From contig JAQTZV010000013.1 of NCBI GenBank assembly GCA_028687585.1, positions 62,001 through 126,000 on the forward strand: 64,000 bases of DNA. The letters run 5' to 3'. Below are positions 9,714-18,779 of the stretch, piece after piece (positions within the stretch are counted from its first letter, which is position 1; every line of letters starts with the position of its first letter). Origin of the DNA: Desulfuromonadaceae bacterium. GTDB taxonomy: Bacteria; Desulfobacterota; Desulfuromonadia; Geobacterales; Pseudopelobacteraceae. The notes beneath the pieces are model-generated. The model was given only the letters and a program-made list of their open reading frames with translations. It was not told where the DNA came from and did not search any database. A program made the translations under genes and the position numbers.

Positions 9714-10607
9714 TTATCCCCATTTATCGAGCATTGTTCTCAAAAATGCTGCAGCAGCAGGTGAAAGCTCCCTCCCCTCACGATGCGCGGCATAGAATTT
9801 ACGGGTAATCTGTACCCCGGGAATCCGGACTGTTGTCAACTGTCCACTCGCCAGCTCCTCCGCTACGGCCCGCGCGGAGATGAACGCGTATCCGGCTCCA
9901 AGTATCAGCGCACGCCTGATAGCATCACTGCTGGTAAATCTAGCGACAATCGAAAGCGCATTCATGTTAATCCACGTGCCGGAAAGCACCTCTGATATCG
10001 CTTTTTGAGTACCGGAGCCATCCTCTCGTGTAATCAGCGGAACCTTACAAAGCGCGGCCTGACTCAGATTGCCCTTTCGTCCTGCGGCCACATACGGCGA
10101 CGCGGCGCACACAAGGGTGTCCTCGCCCATCTGTTCAAAAGTGATACGGTCGTCCTCAATACGACCTCCGACAAAAGCAAGCTCGACCTCTTCCGCAACA
10201 AGCTGGCGCAGTACTGATCGGCTGTTCCCCTGATGGACTTCCAGCAAAACTTTCGGATGCTCTTTAAGAAACGGCCCAAGCAGAGCGGGTATCATCAATG
10301 TTCCCGGAATGTCACTTGCGCCGACTCGAAGCGTAACACCTTCCATGCCGAGAAAGCGACGAATGGCGGAGCGGGAACCGCTGCAGTCAGCAAGAATTCT
10401 ACCGGTACGCGCAAAAAACAATTTGCCCGCTTCCGTCAACAGAGCCCCTTCCCTGCCCCGGTCAAAAAGCCGAACGCCCAACTCCTTTTCCAGAGCCAGA
10501 ATATGTTGACTGGCAGTTGACTGGGTAATAGCGGTTTTTTCTGCACCCTTGGAAAAGCTTCCGGCCTCGGCAATCGCAACAAAGATTTCAAGTTGCTTTA
10601 ACGTCAT
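9714..10607 (-). CDS. LysR-family transcriptional regulator
   Basis: 297 residues. The N-terminal winged helix-turn-helix is typical: LKQLEIFVAIAEAGSFSKGA followed by QSTASQHILALEKELGVRLFDR. The rest is the periplasmic-binding-like effector domain, with the usual ASDIPGTLMIPALL opening near residue 97. Unusually for a LysR gene it is the last cistron of a co-directional operon (ispB-tlpA-ccdA-VOC-lysR) and overlaps the VOC gene by ATGA, instead of being divergent from its target. The effector is unknown; similarity to the CysB/selenium-type LysR subgroup is only a hint. Confidence 0.9.
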   Translation of the reverse strand: MTLKQLEIFVAIAEAGSFSKGAEKTAITQSTASQHILALEKELGVRLFDRGREGALLTEAGKLFFARTGRILADCSGSRSAIRRFLGMEGVTLRVGASDIPGTLMIPALLGPFLKEHPKVLLEVHQGNSRSVLRQLVAEEVELAFVGGRIEDDRITFEQMGEDTLVCAASPYVAAGRKGNLSQAALCKVPLITREDGSGTQKAISEVLSGTWINMNALSIVARFTSSDAIRRALILGAGYAFISARAVAEELASGQLTTVRIPGVQITRKFYAAHREGRELSPAAAAFLRTMLDKWG

Positions 10608-11038
10608 GAACTCATAGTCTTTTTCTGAAGCGGCAGTAATTCATCAAGGACAATAAGATAGCCATCCGGATCAAAACACCACATTTCCTTGACCCCGTAC
10701 GGCTTGATGTCAAGCGGATAGAGGACTTCGAGCCCCTCCTCCAGTATAGCGTCACGTATGTCCTCTATTTCAGTAACTTCAAAATGCAGCGTAACACCTA
10801 TTCCTCGCGGGAACATGCTGAAGCGCGGCTCGAGCAGAGGATGGGCCTTAATGACATCCGCTTCTTCCACGAAAACAATAGCCATGCCGTCCATATCGAT
10901 AACCAGATGGTCCGGAGCACCTTTTGCTGTGAACGATCGCCGGACAGGGAGGTCCAGAATCCCGGCATAAAAAGCCTCCGTTATGACAAGTTGCGAAACG
11001 GTCAGCTGAATTGAATGTGGTGCTTGATGTGCTTTCAC
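10604..11038 (-). CDS. VOC-superfamily (glyoxalase/bleomycin-resistance fold) protein
   Basis: 144 residues with two paired beta-alpha-beta-beta-beta halves: SIQLTVSQLVITEAFYAGIL ends the first strand-helix, and DAILEEGLEVLYPLDI...WCFDPDGYLIVLDELL forms the second. The FDPDGY stretch carries the usual acidic neighbourhood of the VOC metal site. Substrate unknown. The start is GTG at 11038, which overlaps the ccdA stop as GTGA, and the stop overlaps the lysR start as ATGA, so it is tightly embedded between the two. The first residues read KAHQAPHS. Confidence 0.82.
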   Translation of the reverse strand: MKAHQAPHSIQLTVSQLVITEAFYAGILDLPVRRSFTAKGAPDHLVIDMDGMAIVFVEEADVIKAHPLLEPRFSMFPRGIGVTLHFEVTEIEDIRDAILEEGLEVLYPLDIKPYGVKEMWCFDPDGYLIVLDELLPLQKKTMSS

Positions 11039-11766
11039 TCAATCCCCTTATAAAAGAGTGTCACATATCCGGAAAGCCGGGAAAGCCAGTTGGAATAAAT
11101 CAGTACTCCAACCACTACAAGAAAAATTCCCGTAATAATTTCAAATATGTGGATATATTTTTTAAAGCGATTAAACACTTCAAGAAAACGATGCAGAGCA
11201 AGCGCCGACAGAAAAAACGGTACCCCTAATCCCAAAGAATACAGTAACAGCAGCAGAACTCCCTGATAGACCCTTTCTTCCGTTGCAGCCACGGCAAGTA
11301 TGGCAGCAAGTATCGGCCCGATGCACGGTGTCCATCCTGCGGCAAAAGCTATTCCGACAAGATAACTGCCAACATAGCCAGCCGGTTTGTGTTTAATTGA
11401 AACCCGTTTTTCACCTAACAGAAATTTGAGCGGTAGAAGACCGGTCACATGAATACCGAGTAACACCAGAAGAACCCCGCCTACTTTTCTGATGACAGTG
11501 GCGTTCTCATGCAGGAATGTACCGATATATGTTGCAGATGCACCCAGCAAGACAAAAACAGTTGTGAAACCGCAGATAAAGCAGAGTGAATGAAAAATTG
11601 ATTTTTGCCGAATGATGTGTGAAGGATGCTCAGCCTGCAGATCCGCAAAAGAAATACCCGTTATGTAGGTAATATAGGAAGGAATTAACGGTAGCACGCA
11701 TGGCGACAGAAACGAGAGAAAACCGGCTATAAAAGCGCCGAGATAGGTTACTTCCTGGCTAATCAT
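11035..11766 (-). CDS. ccdA: CcdA-type cytochrome c biogenesis / thiol reductant transporter
   Basis: 243 residues, six predicted membrane segments. The two redox cysteines sit where expected, C23 in LSPCVLPL and C148 in AGWTPCIGP. CcdA passes electrons from cytoplasmic thioredoxin to periplasmic thiol proteins that keep apocytochrome haem-binding cysteines reduced. The gene just upstream (7-bp gap) encodes a lipoprotein thioredoxin that is the natural electron acceptor. This pairing fits an organism rich in c-type cytochromes. Confidence 0.95.
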   Translation of the reverse strand: MISQEVTYLGAFIAGFLSFLSPCVLPLIPSYITYITGISFADLQAEHPSHIIRQKSIFHSLCFICGFTTVFVLLGASATYIGTFLHENATVIRKVGGVLLVLLGIHVTGLLPLKFLLGEKRVSIKHKPAGYVGSYLVGIAFAAGWTPCIGPILAAILAVAATEERVYQGVLLLLLYSLGLGVPFFLSALALHRFLEVFNRFKKYIHIFEIITGIFLVVVGVLIYSNWLSRLSGYVTLFYKGIE

Positions 11767-11773
11767 AGGGCTC

Positions 11774-12307
11774 CTATTTCATCAACCCTTCAATAAATGA
11801 GACCGCTTCAGGGGAGTCCCAGGCAAACCCGCCGATAATTTTTTTGACTAGGACACCCTGTTTGTCAATAATAAACGACTCGGGAACCCCGGTAACTCCA
11901 TAAGATTTAGTTGAAGTGCCACTTGCATCAAGGTAGGTCGGAAGAAAAAAACCGGTCTCTTTAAAGAAGGACTCTATGGCCGGTTTTCCCCCTTCATCAA
12001 TCGAAATTGCCACCATCTGAAACGGTTTACCAGCCATGAGACTGTTCAGCTTCATCATTGAAGGTATTTCTTCACGACATGGCGGACACCAGGTTGCCCA
12101 GAAATTAAGTAACACTACTTTCCCTTTCAGATCTGACAATTTCAGGGTGCTCCCGTTTGCAATTGACGCAACCGAGACATCCGGAGCCGGACTTTTCTCA
12201 ACAGCAACAGAACTGGAGCTGACACTATTATTGGGATTATCTGATTTGGTACACGCGGTCACGGACATAATCAGACACACGATAAAAAGATAGATTCTTC
12301 TCTGCAT
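11774..12307 (-). CDS. TlpA/ResA-like lipoprotein thiol-disulfide oxidoreductase
   Basis: 177 residues from the ATG at 12307, preferred because CCGGAGG lies just upstream and a lipoprotein signal begins there: basic QRRIY, hydrophobic LFIVCLIM and lipobox VTAC with C19. A longer in-frame start upstream would bury this signal. The thioredoxin-fold active site is WCPPC (C74 and C77) inside LLNFWATWCPPCREE, followed by VAISIDEGG and the cis-proline loop GVPESFIID. It should be anchored in the membrane facing the periplasm and accept electrons from CcdA to reduce apocytochrome c or other thiol clients. Confidence 0.93.
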   Translation of the reverse strand: MQRRIYLFIVCLIMSVTACTKSDNPNNSVSSSSVAVEKSPAPDVSVASIANGSTLKLSDLKGKVVLLNFWATWCPPCREEIPSMMKLNSLMAGKPFQMVAISIDEGGKPAIESFFKETGFFLPTYLDASGTSTKSYGVTGVPESFIIDKQGVLVKKIIGGFAWDSPEAVSFIEGLMK

Positions 12308-12368
12308 GAGACCTCCGGTTATGCAATATTTTTTGTAACTGGGGGAAATCAAGTAACGGGAAGCGATA

Positions 12369-13337
12369 TTATTTGCTGCGAGTGACCACATATTCTGACA
12401 GGCTGAGCAACGCCTCGCGGACAGGCGTGTGAGCAAACTGGTCGAGATGGCACTTGCAACGGTCTATATAGTAACGGGCTTTCTCGATGGTATAGTCAAT
12501 ACCGCCGTATTGCCTGACCAGGCATGATACTGCCCGAAAGTCGTCAAGCGACATTTCATCCAACTCCACAACAGAAGCAATCACGGTACGCTCGGAAGCG
12601 GTACAGTTTTTTAGTGTGTGGATCAGCGGCAGCGTAATTTTCCCCTCTTCAAGATCATGGCCGATACTCTTGCCGAACTCTTCCTCAGTAGCAACGTAGT
12701 CCAGGATATCATCCATCAACTGAAACGCAATGCCAAGGTCCATGCCAAAATCAGCCAGCGCCTTCTGTTGATTCTGCGATGCTTCACCAAGAATTGCTCC
12801 TGCTTCACAGGCGGCAGACATCAAAATCGCCGTCTTGGAGCGGATAACGTCCGTATACTGTTCCTCGGTAAGATCAAGCTCGCCCGTACAGAGGAGCTGC
12901 ATGACCTCACCTTCGGCAATTACCGTCGTTGCATCGGAAAGTACTTTCAGGATATCGAGACTGCCGACGCCAACCATCAGTGAGAATGATTTCGAAAACA
13001 AAAAATCACCAACAAGAACAGACGCTTCATTACCCCAGAGTGAGTTTGCTGACGCCAGCCCGCGCCGCAGTGTCGCGCTATCGACTACATCATCATGCAG
13101 CAGGGTGGCTGTGTGGATAAACTCAACAACGCTCGCAAGCGGGATAGCTTTATCAGCGGTATAGCCACTCAAACGGGCGGCAAGTAACAACAGAGCCGGA
13201 CGAATGCGTTTACCGCCACTGGAAAGAACGTACTCTCCGACTTTACGAATCAGGGGAACATCTGACTGCAAATCTTTTCGGAATTGCTGTTCGACCAGTT
13301 TGAGATCGTCACCGATTATATTGAGCGCTGCCTGCAT
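12369..13337 (-). CDS. ispB: Trans-polyprenyl diphosphate synthase
   Basis: 322 residues. It elongates allylic diphosphates with isopentenyl diphosphate to make the quinone side chain. The first aspartate-rich motif is DDVVD at 82-86 (LLHDDVVDSATLRRG) and the second DDILD at 209-213 (FQLMDDILDYVA); GGKRIRPALLLL is at 41-52. Length and motif spacing match octaprenyl-type IspB; chain length cannot be read reliably from this sequence. It is the first gene of the operon leading to tlpA and ccdA, consistent with respiratory-chain function. Its upstream region is shared with the divergent helicase gene. Confidence 0.9.
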   Translation of the reverse strand: MQAALNIIGDDLKLVEQQFRKDLQSDVPLIRKVGEYVLSSGGKRIRPALLLLAARLSGYTADKAIPLASVVEFIHTATLLHDDVVDSATLRRGLASANSLWGNEASVLVGDFLFSKSFSLMVGVGSLDILKVLSDATTVIAEGEVMQLLCTGELDLTEEQYTDVIRSKTAILMSAACEAGAILGEASQNQQKALADFGMDLGIAFQLMDDILDYVATEEEFGKSIGHDLEEGKITLPLIHTLKNCTASERTVIASVVELDEMSLDDFRAVSCLVRQYGGIDYTIEKARYYIDRCKCHLDQFAHTPVREALLSLSEYVVTRSK

Positions 13338-13523
13338 GTGATGGTATCCTTATGATAAATTCGTGCCATACTAAAGTATCGGCTTCCGATTTGTCAAAGC
13401 ATTTATAGCTGGGTTTATCGTGGTTTTGCGTCTGAACGGTCACATCTTTCGATTGCCAGACATGACTTCAGGGTATATGGTGTCCCGGTAATAGATTATT
13501 GAAGTTTTACAAAAGGAACCCGA

Positions 13524-14906
13524 ATGCGATTTGATGAACTTCCGATTCCCGATCTGGTGCTACGCGGAATTGCAGAAGCCGGCTTCAGTGAATGCACCCC
13601 TATCCAGGAGCAGACGCTGCCAATTACGCTTACCGGGACAGATATTGCCGGTCAGGCCCAAACCGGAACAGGCAAAACAGCCGCTTTTCTGATTTCACTT
13701 TTTACCCGGTTACTGGCCAATGAACGACCTGCAGGAAGACCCCGTGCGTTAATTCTTGCACCGACTCGCGAACTGGTCGTTCAAATCGAAGCTGATGCCA
13801 AACAACTGGGTGCCCACTGCAGTTTTGCCGTTCAGGCAATTTACGGCGGTGTTGATTACATGAAGCAGAAGAATGCTCTTCTGGATGGCGCCGATATTAT
13901 CGTTGGAACTCCGGGGCGTTTGATCGACTACCTTAAACAAAAGATTTACAGCTTGAAAGATATTGAAGTGCTCGTAATTGATGAAGCTGACCGAATGTTC
14001 GACCTTGGCTTCATTGCCGACCTGCGCTTTATTCTTCGTAAACTGCCACCGTTCGAAAAACGTCAGAACCTGATGTTTTCAGCAACCCTCAACCCCCGGG
14101 TCATGGAACTGGCGTACGAGTTTATGAATACGCCGACCAAGGTATCGGTTACTCCTGAAAGCATGACCGCTGAACGGGTGGAGCAGCTTCTGTTTCATTG
14201 TTCCCGTAAAGAGAAATTTTCCCTTCTGTTAGGACTGTTACGGCGCGATGGCATGGCACGTACCATGATTTTCATCAACACAAAACGGGAAGGAGAGCAC
14301 CTCCATAATCTCCTCAATGCAAACAATTTTCCCTGTAAGGTTATTTCGGGAGACGTTGAACAGCGCAAACGGATGAAAATCCTCGACGACTTCAAGGATG
14401 GCACTCTGCCGATCCTTATTGCGACTGACGTCGCATCTCGAGGGTTGCATATTGATGGTGTTTCTCATGTTATAAATTATGATTTGCCGCAGGATTGTGA
14501 GGATTATGTCCACCGCATCGGGCGTACCGCGCGGGCTGGTGCCGAAGGAAAAGCAATATCTCTGGCTGATGAGGATGGCGCTTTTTTTCTTGAAGCGATT
14601 GAAGAGTATATTAAGATCAAGATTCCTACCGAATGGGCTGATGACGGTCTGTATGTCCTCGATTATGTGCGAACGGCACGACCGAAACGGGTACAGGACC
14701 TTAAACGGGACAAGCCGGGTAGTGCCAGAGGGGCAGATAGGGGCACAAAGAAACCGCTGCCCCGTGCCAAACCGGCAGCTGCCAAACCGGTCGCCGTAAC
14801 AGCGGTTGCAGAATCCGGAGAGGGCACCAGCGAAAAGAAAAAACGAAAAAGAAGGAAAAAGAAACCGGCCGGAGAGAAGCCGGTTGAACAATCAGGGCAG
14901 GAATAG
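13524..14906 (+). CDS. DEAD-box ATP-dependent RNA helicase (RhlB/RhlE-like)
   Basis: 460 residues. The Q motif region (FDELPIPDLVLRGIAEAGF, then CTPIQEQTLP), Walker A AQTGTGKT at 45-52, PTREL at 80-84, GTPGR near 128-132, DEAD at 153-156, SAT in MFSATL, and motif VI HRIGRTARAG are all present. The C-terminal tail from about residue 385 is a low-complexity basic extension (KKKRKRRKKK), probably for RNA binding. The GFSECTPIQEQTLP spelling is close to RhlB, but RhlE is not excluded. AAAGGAACCCGA before the ATG is the ribosome-binding site. A strong terminator follows. Confidence 0.92.
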   Translation: MRFDELPIPDLVLRGIAEAGFSECTPIQEQTLPITLTGTDIAGQAQTGTGKTAAFLISLFTRLLANERPAGRPRALILAPTRELVVQIEADAKQLGAHCSFAVQAIYGGVDYMKQKNALLDGADIIVGTPGRLIDYLKQKIYSLKDIEVLVIDEADRMFDLGFIADLRFILRKLPPFEKRQNLMFSATLNPRVMELAYEFMNTPTKVSVTPESMTAERVEQLLFHCSRKEKFSLLLGLLRRDGMARTMIFINTKREGEHLHNLLNANNFPCKVISGDVEQRKRMKILDDFKDGTLPILIATDVASRGLHIDGVSHVINYDLPQDCEDYVHRIGRTARAGAEGKAISLADEDGAFFLEAIEEYIKIKIPTEWADDGLYVLDYVRTARPKRVQDLKRDKPGSARGADRGTKKPLPRAKPAAAKPVAVTAVAESGEGTSEKKKRKRRKKKPAGEKPVEQSGQE

Positions 14907-14915
14907 TCATTCCGC

Positions 14916-14939
14916 AAGGGGGCCAGCGCCCCCTTTTTT
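14916..14939 (+). terminator. Intrinsic terminator of the DEAD-box helicase gene
   Basis: AAGGGGGC and GCCCCCTT arms (14916-14923 and 14928-14935) with a CAGC loop are followed by a T tract. The T tract runs into the stop codon of the convergent dehydrogenase gene. Confidence 0.85.
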
Positions 14940-15945
14940 ATGGCTGTTTCAAAAACTGTCGATTAACCACATTGACCGGTGAACCTGCGATAAAAGACGC
15001 GACGTTGGCAGTCACAATCGCCATCAAACGTTTTCGGGCGGCCAGTGAAGCCCAGGCGATGTGTGGCGTAAAGACACAATTTGGCGCCTTCAGCAATGGG
15101 TTATCCGCCAGCATCGGTTCGTGCGCAACAACATCCAGCCCTGCACCTGCAAGCTGCCCTGAGTGCAGCGCCTGCGCCAGATCGCCCTCATTTACCAGAC
15201 CGCCACGGGCCAGATTAAGGAGAAATGCGCCAGGCTTCATCAGGCCAAGCAGCCGGGCATTGACGAAACCCGAATTTTCCTGGGTCTGTGGACAGTTAAG
15301 GCTGACAACATCAGCAGTTGCGAACAACTCTTCAAGCGGAACAAAGCGTACGTGGACCGGTCCGACATCCTGCGGTATGCGAGGGGCATACGCGATGATC
15401 TTCATACCAAAAGCCGCACCAATCCGCGCCACTGCCTTTCCGATCGTACCATATCCGACAATCCCCAACGTCAATCCATCCAGTTCCAGCAGCGGCGTTT
15501 TCCAGTAGCAATGATCCGGACAACTGACCCAATCCCCAGCCTTCACGGATGCGTCGTGCAGACCGACCTGCTGGGCCAGTTCCAGCAGCAGGGCAAAGGT
15601 TGTCTGGGCAACCGACTCTGTTGAATACGCCGGAATGTTTGAGACCGGGATACCGCGTCGTCCGGCAGCCGCAACATCGACATTATTGTAGCCGGTTGCC
15701 AACAGTGAGATATATTTGAGCTTCGGCAACGCATCCAGAACAGCTTCATCCAGATTGACCTTGCTGATCAGGATGATTTCTGCGTCACGGGCCCGCTCCA
15801 GTTTAAGCTCAGGAACTGTCCGGTCGTAGATCGCACAGTTCCCCAAAGCTTTAACGGAATCCCATGGATTATCCCCGGGATTGATCGTATAACCATCCAG
15901 AATTACAATATTGGTATGTTCGGTCATGTCAGTCACGCAAGTCAC
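14938..15945 (-). CDS. D-isomer-specific 2-hydroxyacid dehydrogenase (hydroxypyruvate/glycerate type)
   Basis: 335 residues from GTG at 15945. The Rossmann motif is LGIVGYGTIGKAVARIG; the catalytic triad is visible as Arg in NLARGGLVNEG, Glu in VAHEPML and His in FTPHIAWAS. The family reduces 2-oxoacids with NAD(P)H, and the sequence leans towards glycerate dehydrogenase/hydroxypyruvate reductase (substrate loop LATGYNNVDVAAA), but the substrate is not proven. The GTG start is supported by its GTGA overlap with the stop of the small upstream gene, matching the coupling style used elsewhere in this window. ATG codons six residues downstream offer an alternative start without a clear ribosome-binding site. 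Confidence 0.88.
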   Translation of the reverse strand: MTCVTDMTEHTNIVILDGYTINPGDNPWDSVKALGNCAIYDRTVPELKLERARDAEIILISKVNLDEAVLDALPKLKYISLLATGYNNVDVAAAGRRGIPVSNIPAYSTESVAQTTFALLLELAQQVGLHDASVKAGDWVSCPDHCYWKTPLLELDGLTLGIVGYGTIGKAVARIGAAFGMKIIAYAPRIPQDVGPVHVRFVPLEELFATADVVSLNCPQTQENSGFVNARLLGLMKPGAFLLNLARGGLVNEGDLAQALHSGQLAGAGLDVVAHEPMLADNPLLKAPNCVFTPHIAWASLAARKRLMAIVTANVASFIAGSPVNVVNRQFLKQP

Positions 15946-16100
15946 ACCGTTTCAGTTGCCGTTTCAACCTCATCGGCGCCCTCTTCCTGTTCAGTCCCGT
16001 CAGCATTCTGCTCGCCCTTACGGGCCTTTTTTTCATCCTTCTTTTTCTGGCGATCCAATTCTTTTTTGCGCTTTTCAAACGAATAATTCGGTTTGGCCAT
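15942..16100 (-). CDS. 52-residue Lys/Glu-rich conserved small protein
   Basis: A short gene that length filters would miss. From ATG at 16100, preceded by AAGGAGAAATACCA, it encodes 52 residues starting MAKPNYSFEKRKKELDRQKK, then a Lys-rich stretch and an acidic Glu/Thr-rich end. Small proteins with the MAKPNY-FEKR opening recur across proteobacteria as uncharacterised families. The stop overlaps the GTG start of the dehydrogenase gene by four bases, so it is probably co-translated with it. Function unknown; the charge pattern would suit a nucleic-acid or ribosome-associated peptide, which is only a guess. Confidence 0.78.
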   Translation of the reverse strand: MAKPNYSFEKRKKELDRQKKKDEKKARKGEQNADGTEQEEGADEVETATETV

Positions 16101-16471
16101 TGGTATTTCTCCTTATATAGGTAGGAACAGACAGGATTTTTTTCTCTTTACCTGCTCAGGTTCCAGCAGCAAAGTAGCACCCGGATGTTATCAAGTCAAC
16201 CGGTCATCCTCTGTTTTAAGCTGACGACCACTCTGTCGCCCCCATGTCACTGGTTCAGAGGGTTTTAGAACAAATCGCATACACAAGTAAAACGGTATCT
16301 ACCCATAAAACGTTTCCTTAATTGTCATTTTTGTTGTAAAAGGGTTCGGTTAAATCCTCGGGAATGTGAACCCGTTGTACGACAATTGTCTGCTGTAAAC
16401 CATATTACCATAGTGTCCAGCATTTCAATCGGGGATAAAATCGTCCAAATTTAATTAAGGTTGTGTCTGTT
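16101..16471. other. 371-bp intergenic region between divergent genes
   Basis: No reading frame with coding character and no tRNA-like fold was seen. The region separates the divergent small-protein and paaK genes and must hold both promoters, but no convincing -35/-10 pair stands out. A short palindrome ACAATTGT lies near 16381-16388. Confidence 0.4.
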
Positions 16472-17773
16472 ATGTTCTACAACGAAGAATTTGAAACTCT
16501 GCCGCGTCCGGCGCTGGAAGCACTTCAGCTTAAACGGCTTCAGGCGGCCTTAGAGCGGGTTTATGCAAACGTTCCCTTCTATAGAGATGCTTTCAATGCA
16601 ACAGGTATCAAACCGGGCGATGTGAAATCTCTGAACGACCTGGAGCGTCTGCCATTCACCACCAAACAGAACATGCGTGATTCCTATCCGTACGGCCTCT
16701 TTGCGGTACCGATGGAGGAAATTGTACGCATTCACGCGTCCAGCGGCACCACAGGAAAACCTACCGTTGTTGGCTATACCCGCAAGGATATTGATATCTG
16801 GTCCGAGTTGATGGCCCGCTCATTTGTGTCTGCCGGAGCAGGCAAAGGAGATATAATCCACAATGCCTACGGGTATGGATTATTTACCGGAGGCCTTGGA
16901 GCGCATTATGGCGCCGAACGGCTGGGCGCATCAGTCATTCCGATTTCGGGAGGCAACACCAAGCGTCAGATCATGATCATGCAGGACTTCGGTTCAACCG
17001 TGCTTACCTGTACACCCTCGTATGCGCTTTTTATGGCGGAAGAGGCAAAGGTTGAAGGGGTAAATTTCAAGGATCTCCGCCTGAAAGTCGGAATCTTCGG
17101 AGCAGAACCATGGTCAGAGGCCATGCGCGGCGAAATCGAGGCAAAACTTAATCTTGACGCTATCGATATCTATGGCCTGTCCGAAATTATGGGTCCAGGT
17201 GTCGCCATTGAATGTATCGAGGCCAAATGTGGACTGCATATATGGGAAGACCATTTCATTCCGGAGATAATAAATCCTGATACCGGTCAACGCCTGGCAG
17301 AGGGCGAACGGGGTGAGCTGGTTATAACAACCATCACAAAACAGGGAATCCCGCTGATCCGCTATCGCACCCGGGATATCACAAGCATTATCTATGAACC
17401 ATGCCTCTGCGGTCGCACACACGCCCGCATCACACGCATGAGCGGCCGTTCCGACGACATGCTTATCATTCGCGGCGTCAATGTATTCCCCTCACAGATT
17501 GAGGCGATCCTGGTCGGCATCGAAGGAGTTGAGCCGCACTATCTGCTCGTTGTGGATCGTATGGAAAACCTTGATACCCTGGAAGTGCACGTTGAAGTTG
17601 ATGAGCATATTTTTTCCGATGAGGTCAAGATTCTGCAAAGGCTTGCCAAGCGGATCGAGAAGGAAATCAAGGACAAACTTGGCATCACCTGTTCTGCCAG
17701 ACTAGTTGAGCCGAAGAGTATCCAGCGCAGCGAGGGCAAGGCGACGAGGGTAATTGACAACCGTAAACTATAG
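16472..17773 (+). CDS. paaK: Phenylacetate-CoA ligase (adenylate-forming)
   Basis: 433 residues from the ATG at 16472. AAGG lies 11 bases upstream, whereas the GTG nine bases earlier has no room for a ribosome-binding site. ATP-binding motif [16 protein letters not shown] is the hallmark of the family, followed by [14 protein letters not shown] and the hinge region RTRDIT. The C-terminal domain has the [19 protein letters not shown] signature. It activates phenylacetate or related aryl acids to CoA thioesters. In anaerobes such genes usually sit with indolepyruvate oxidoreductase and an ACT-domain gene and serve aromatic amino-acid metabolism; only the ACT gene is present here. Confidence 0.93.
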   Translation: MFYNEEFETLPRPALEALQLKRLQAALERVYANVPFYRDAFNATGIKPGDVKSLNDLERLPFTTKQNMRDSYPYGLFAVPMEEIVRIHASSGTTGKPTVVGYTRKDIDIWSELMARSFVSAGAGKGDIIHNAYGYGLFTGGLGAHYGAERLGASVIPISGGNTKRQIMIMQDFGSTVLTCTPSYALFMAEEAKVEGVNFKDLRLKVGIFGAEPWSEAMRGEIEAKLNLDAIDIYGLSEIMGPGVAIECIEAKCGLHIWEDHFIPEIINPDTGQRLAEGERGELVITTITKQGIPLIRYRTRDITSIIYEPCLCGRTHARITRMSGRSDDMLIIRGVNVFPSQIEAILVGIEGVEPHYLLVVDRMENLDTLEVHVEVDEHIFSDEVKILQRLAKRIEKEIKDKLGITCSARLVEPKSIQRSEGKATRVIDNRKL

Positions 17774-17804
17774 CGGTGAAGCGTGTGGATAAGGGAGTTA
17801 GCGT

Positions 17805-18236
17805 ATGAAAGTCGAACAGTTATCCATTTTTATCGAAAACAAATCGGGACGCTTGGCTGAGGTCACCCGCATTCTCGGAGAGGCAGGCATCAACATCCGG
17901 GTTTTATCTCTGGCAGACACATCCGATTTCGGCATTCTGAGACTGATAGTTGATAAAGTTGAGCAAGCAAAGTTCGCTCTGAAGGAGAAAGGTTTTACGG
18001 TCGACAAGACCGAGGTGGTAGCTGTAGAGGTGCCGGATCGCCCCGGCGGCATGGCAAATATCCTGCAATCTATTGATAACAATCAGATCAATATTGAATA
18101 TATGTATGCCTTTGTAGAGCGTGGCGGCGGCAATGCCGTAATCATCTTCCGTTTTGATGATACAGAAAAGGCCATTGAAGCGCTTAAGAGCAATGGTTTC
18201 AACATTATTGACGGCCAACAACTGTACAGTATGTGA
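17805..18236 (+). CDS. Tandem ACT-domain regulatory protein
   Basis: 143 residues made of two ACT domains: the first opens [20 protein letters not shown] (about 1-68), the second [17 protein letters not shown] (about 71-140). ACT domains bind amino acids and regulate enzymes. The gene starts 31 bp after paaK with GGGAG upstream, and the paaK-ACT arrangement is common in anaerobes, so it probably senses an aromatic amino acid or intermediate. No catalytic domain is attached. Confidence 0.9.
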   Translation: MKVEQLSIFIENKSGRLAEVTRILGEAGINIRVLSLADTSDFGILRLIVDKVEQAKFALKEKGFTVDKTEVVAVEVPDRPGGMANILQSIDNNQINIEYMYAFVERGGGNAVIIFRFDDTEKAIEALKSNGFNIIDGQQLYSM

Positions 18237-18302
18237 CTGACATCCCAGGGTGGGAAGTATAATCAGACGTAAAACAGTGCTTCCGGAGAGTCCTGGCATT
18301 TC

Positions 18303-18330
18303 TTGACAGACATACGCCTAGTGGTACTCT
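18303..18330 (+). promoter_or_regulatory. Possible sigma-70 promoter of the cytochrome gene
   Basis: A perfect -35 hexamer TTGACA at 18303-18308 is followed after 16 bases by TACTCT, a weak -10. The ATG of the cytochrome gene is 22 bp downstream. Confidence 0.45.
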
Positions 18331-18351
18331 TCAATTACAGAGGCGGCTGCC

Positions 18352-18765
18352 ATGTCATATAAAGTAAAATGCTACATACTGCTCATCCTTATTTTCCTTG
18401 CAGGCAGCACTGCTCTTACGTTATGCGGGAGCAACCGTTACCACCAGAGATATGCATCTGGCGTACTTACCGTAGGGGGGTGCCTTGAATGCCATAGCGG
18501 TAGCATGGGGAAAACCATAACGCTCTGCACCGGCAAAGAGTGCCTCTATACCAAAAACCATTCAATATTACACCCATATCCCCCTGCAAGAAAGGCGAGA
18601 GAATATGCCCCGACCAGCGAAATCATACAAGCCGGCTGTATCCTGGAAAATGGCAAAATTACCTGCCAATCCTGCCATGACTTGACAAAACCGGATCCAC
18701 ATACTATTAAAAACGGCGACCAACTCTGCTTGATTTGTCACATTCAGTTGAAACCAAGGAGATAA
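18352..18765 (+). CDS. Tri-heme c-type cytochrome (doubled-CXXCH-like)
   Basis: 137 residues. An N-terminal signal or anchor (KVKCYILLILIFLAGSTALTL) should send it to the periplasm. Three haem-binding motifs are visible: CLECH at 44-48, CQSCH at 105-109 and CLICH at 126-130. Between the first and second lie CTGKEC and the NHSILHPYPP stretch seen in doubled-CXXCH multihaem proteins, which may supply distal histidine ligands. It probably shuttles electrons in the periplasm. It is followed 14 bp later by the end of the convergent ABC-F gene. Confidence 0.87.
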   Translation: MSYKVKCYILLILIFLAGSTALTLCGSNRYHQRYASGVLTVGGCLECHSGSMGKTITLCTGKECLYTKNHSILHPYPPARKAREYAPTSEIIQAGCILENGKITCQSCHDLTKPDPHTIKNGDQLCLICHIQLKPRR

Positions 18766-18779
18766 GAAAGAAACCTGCG

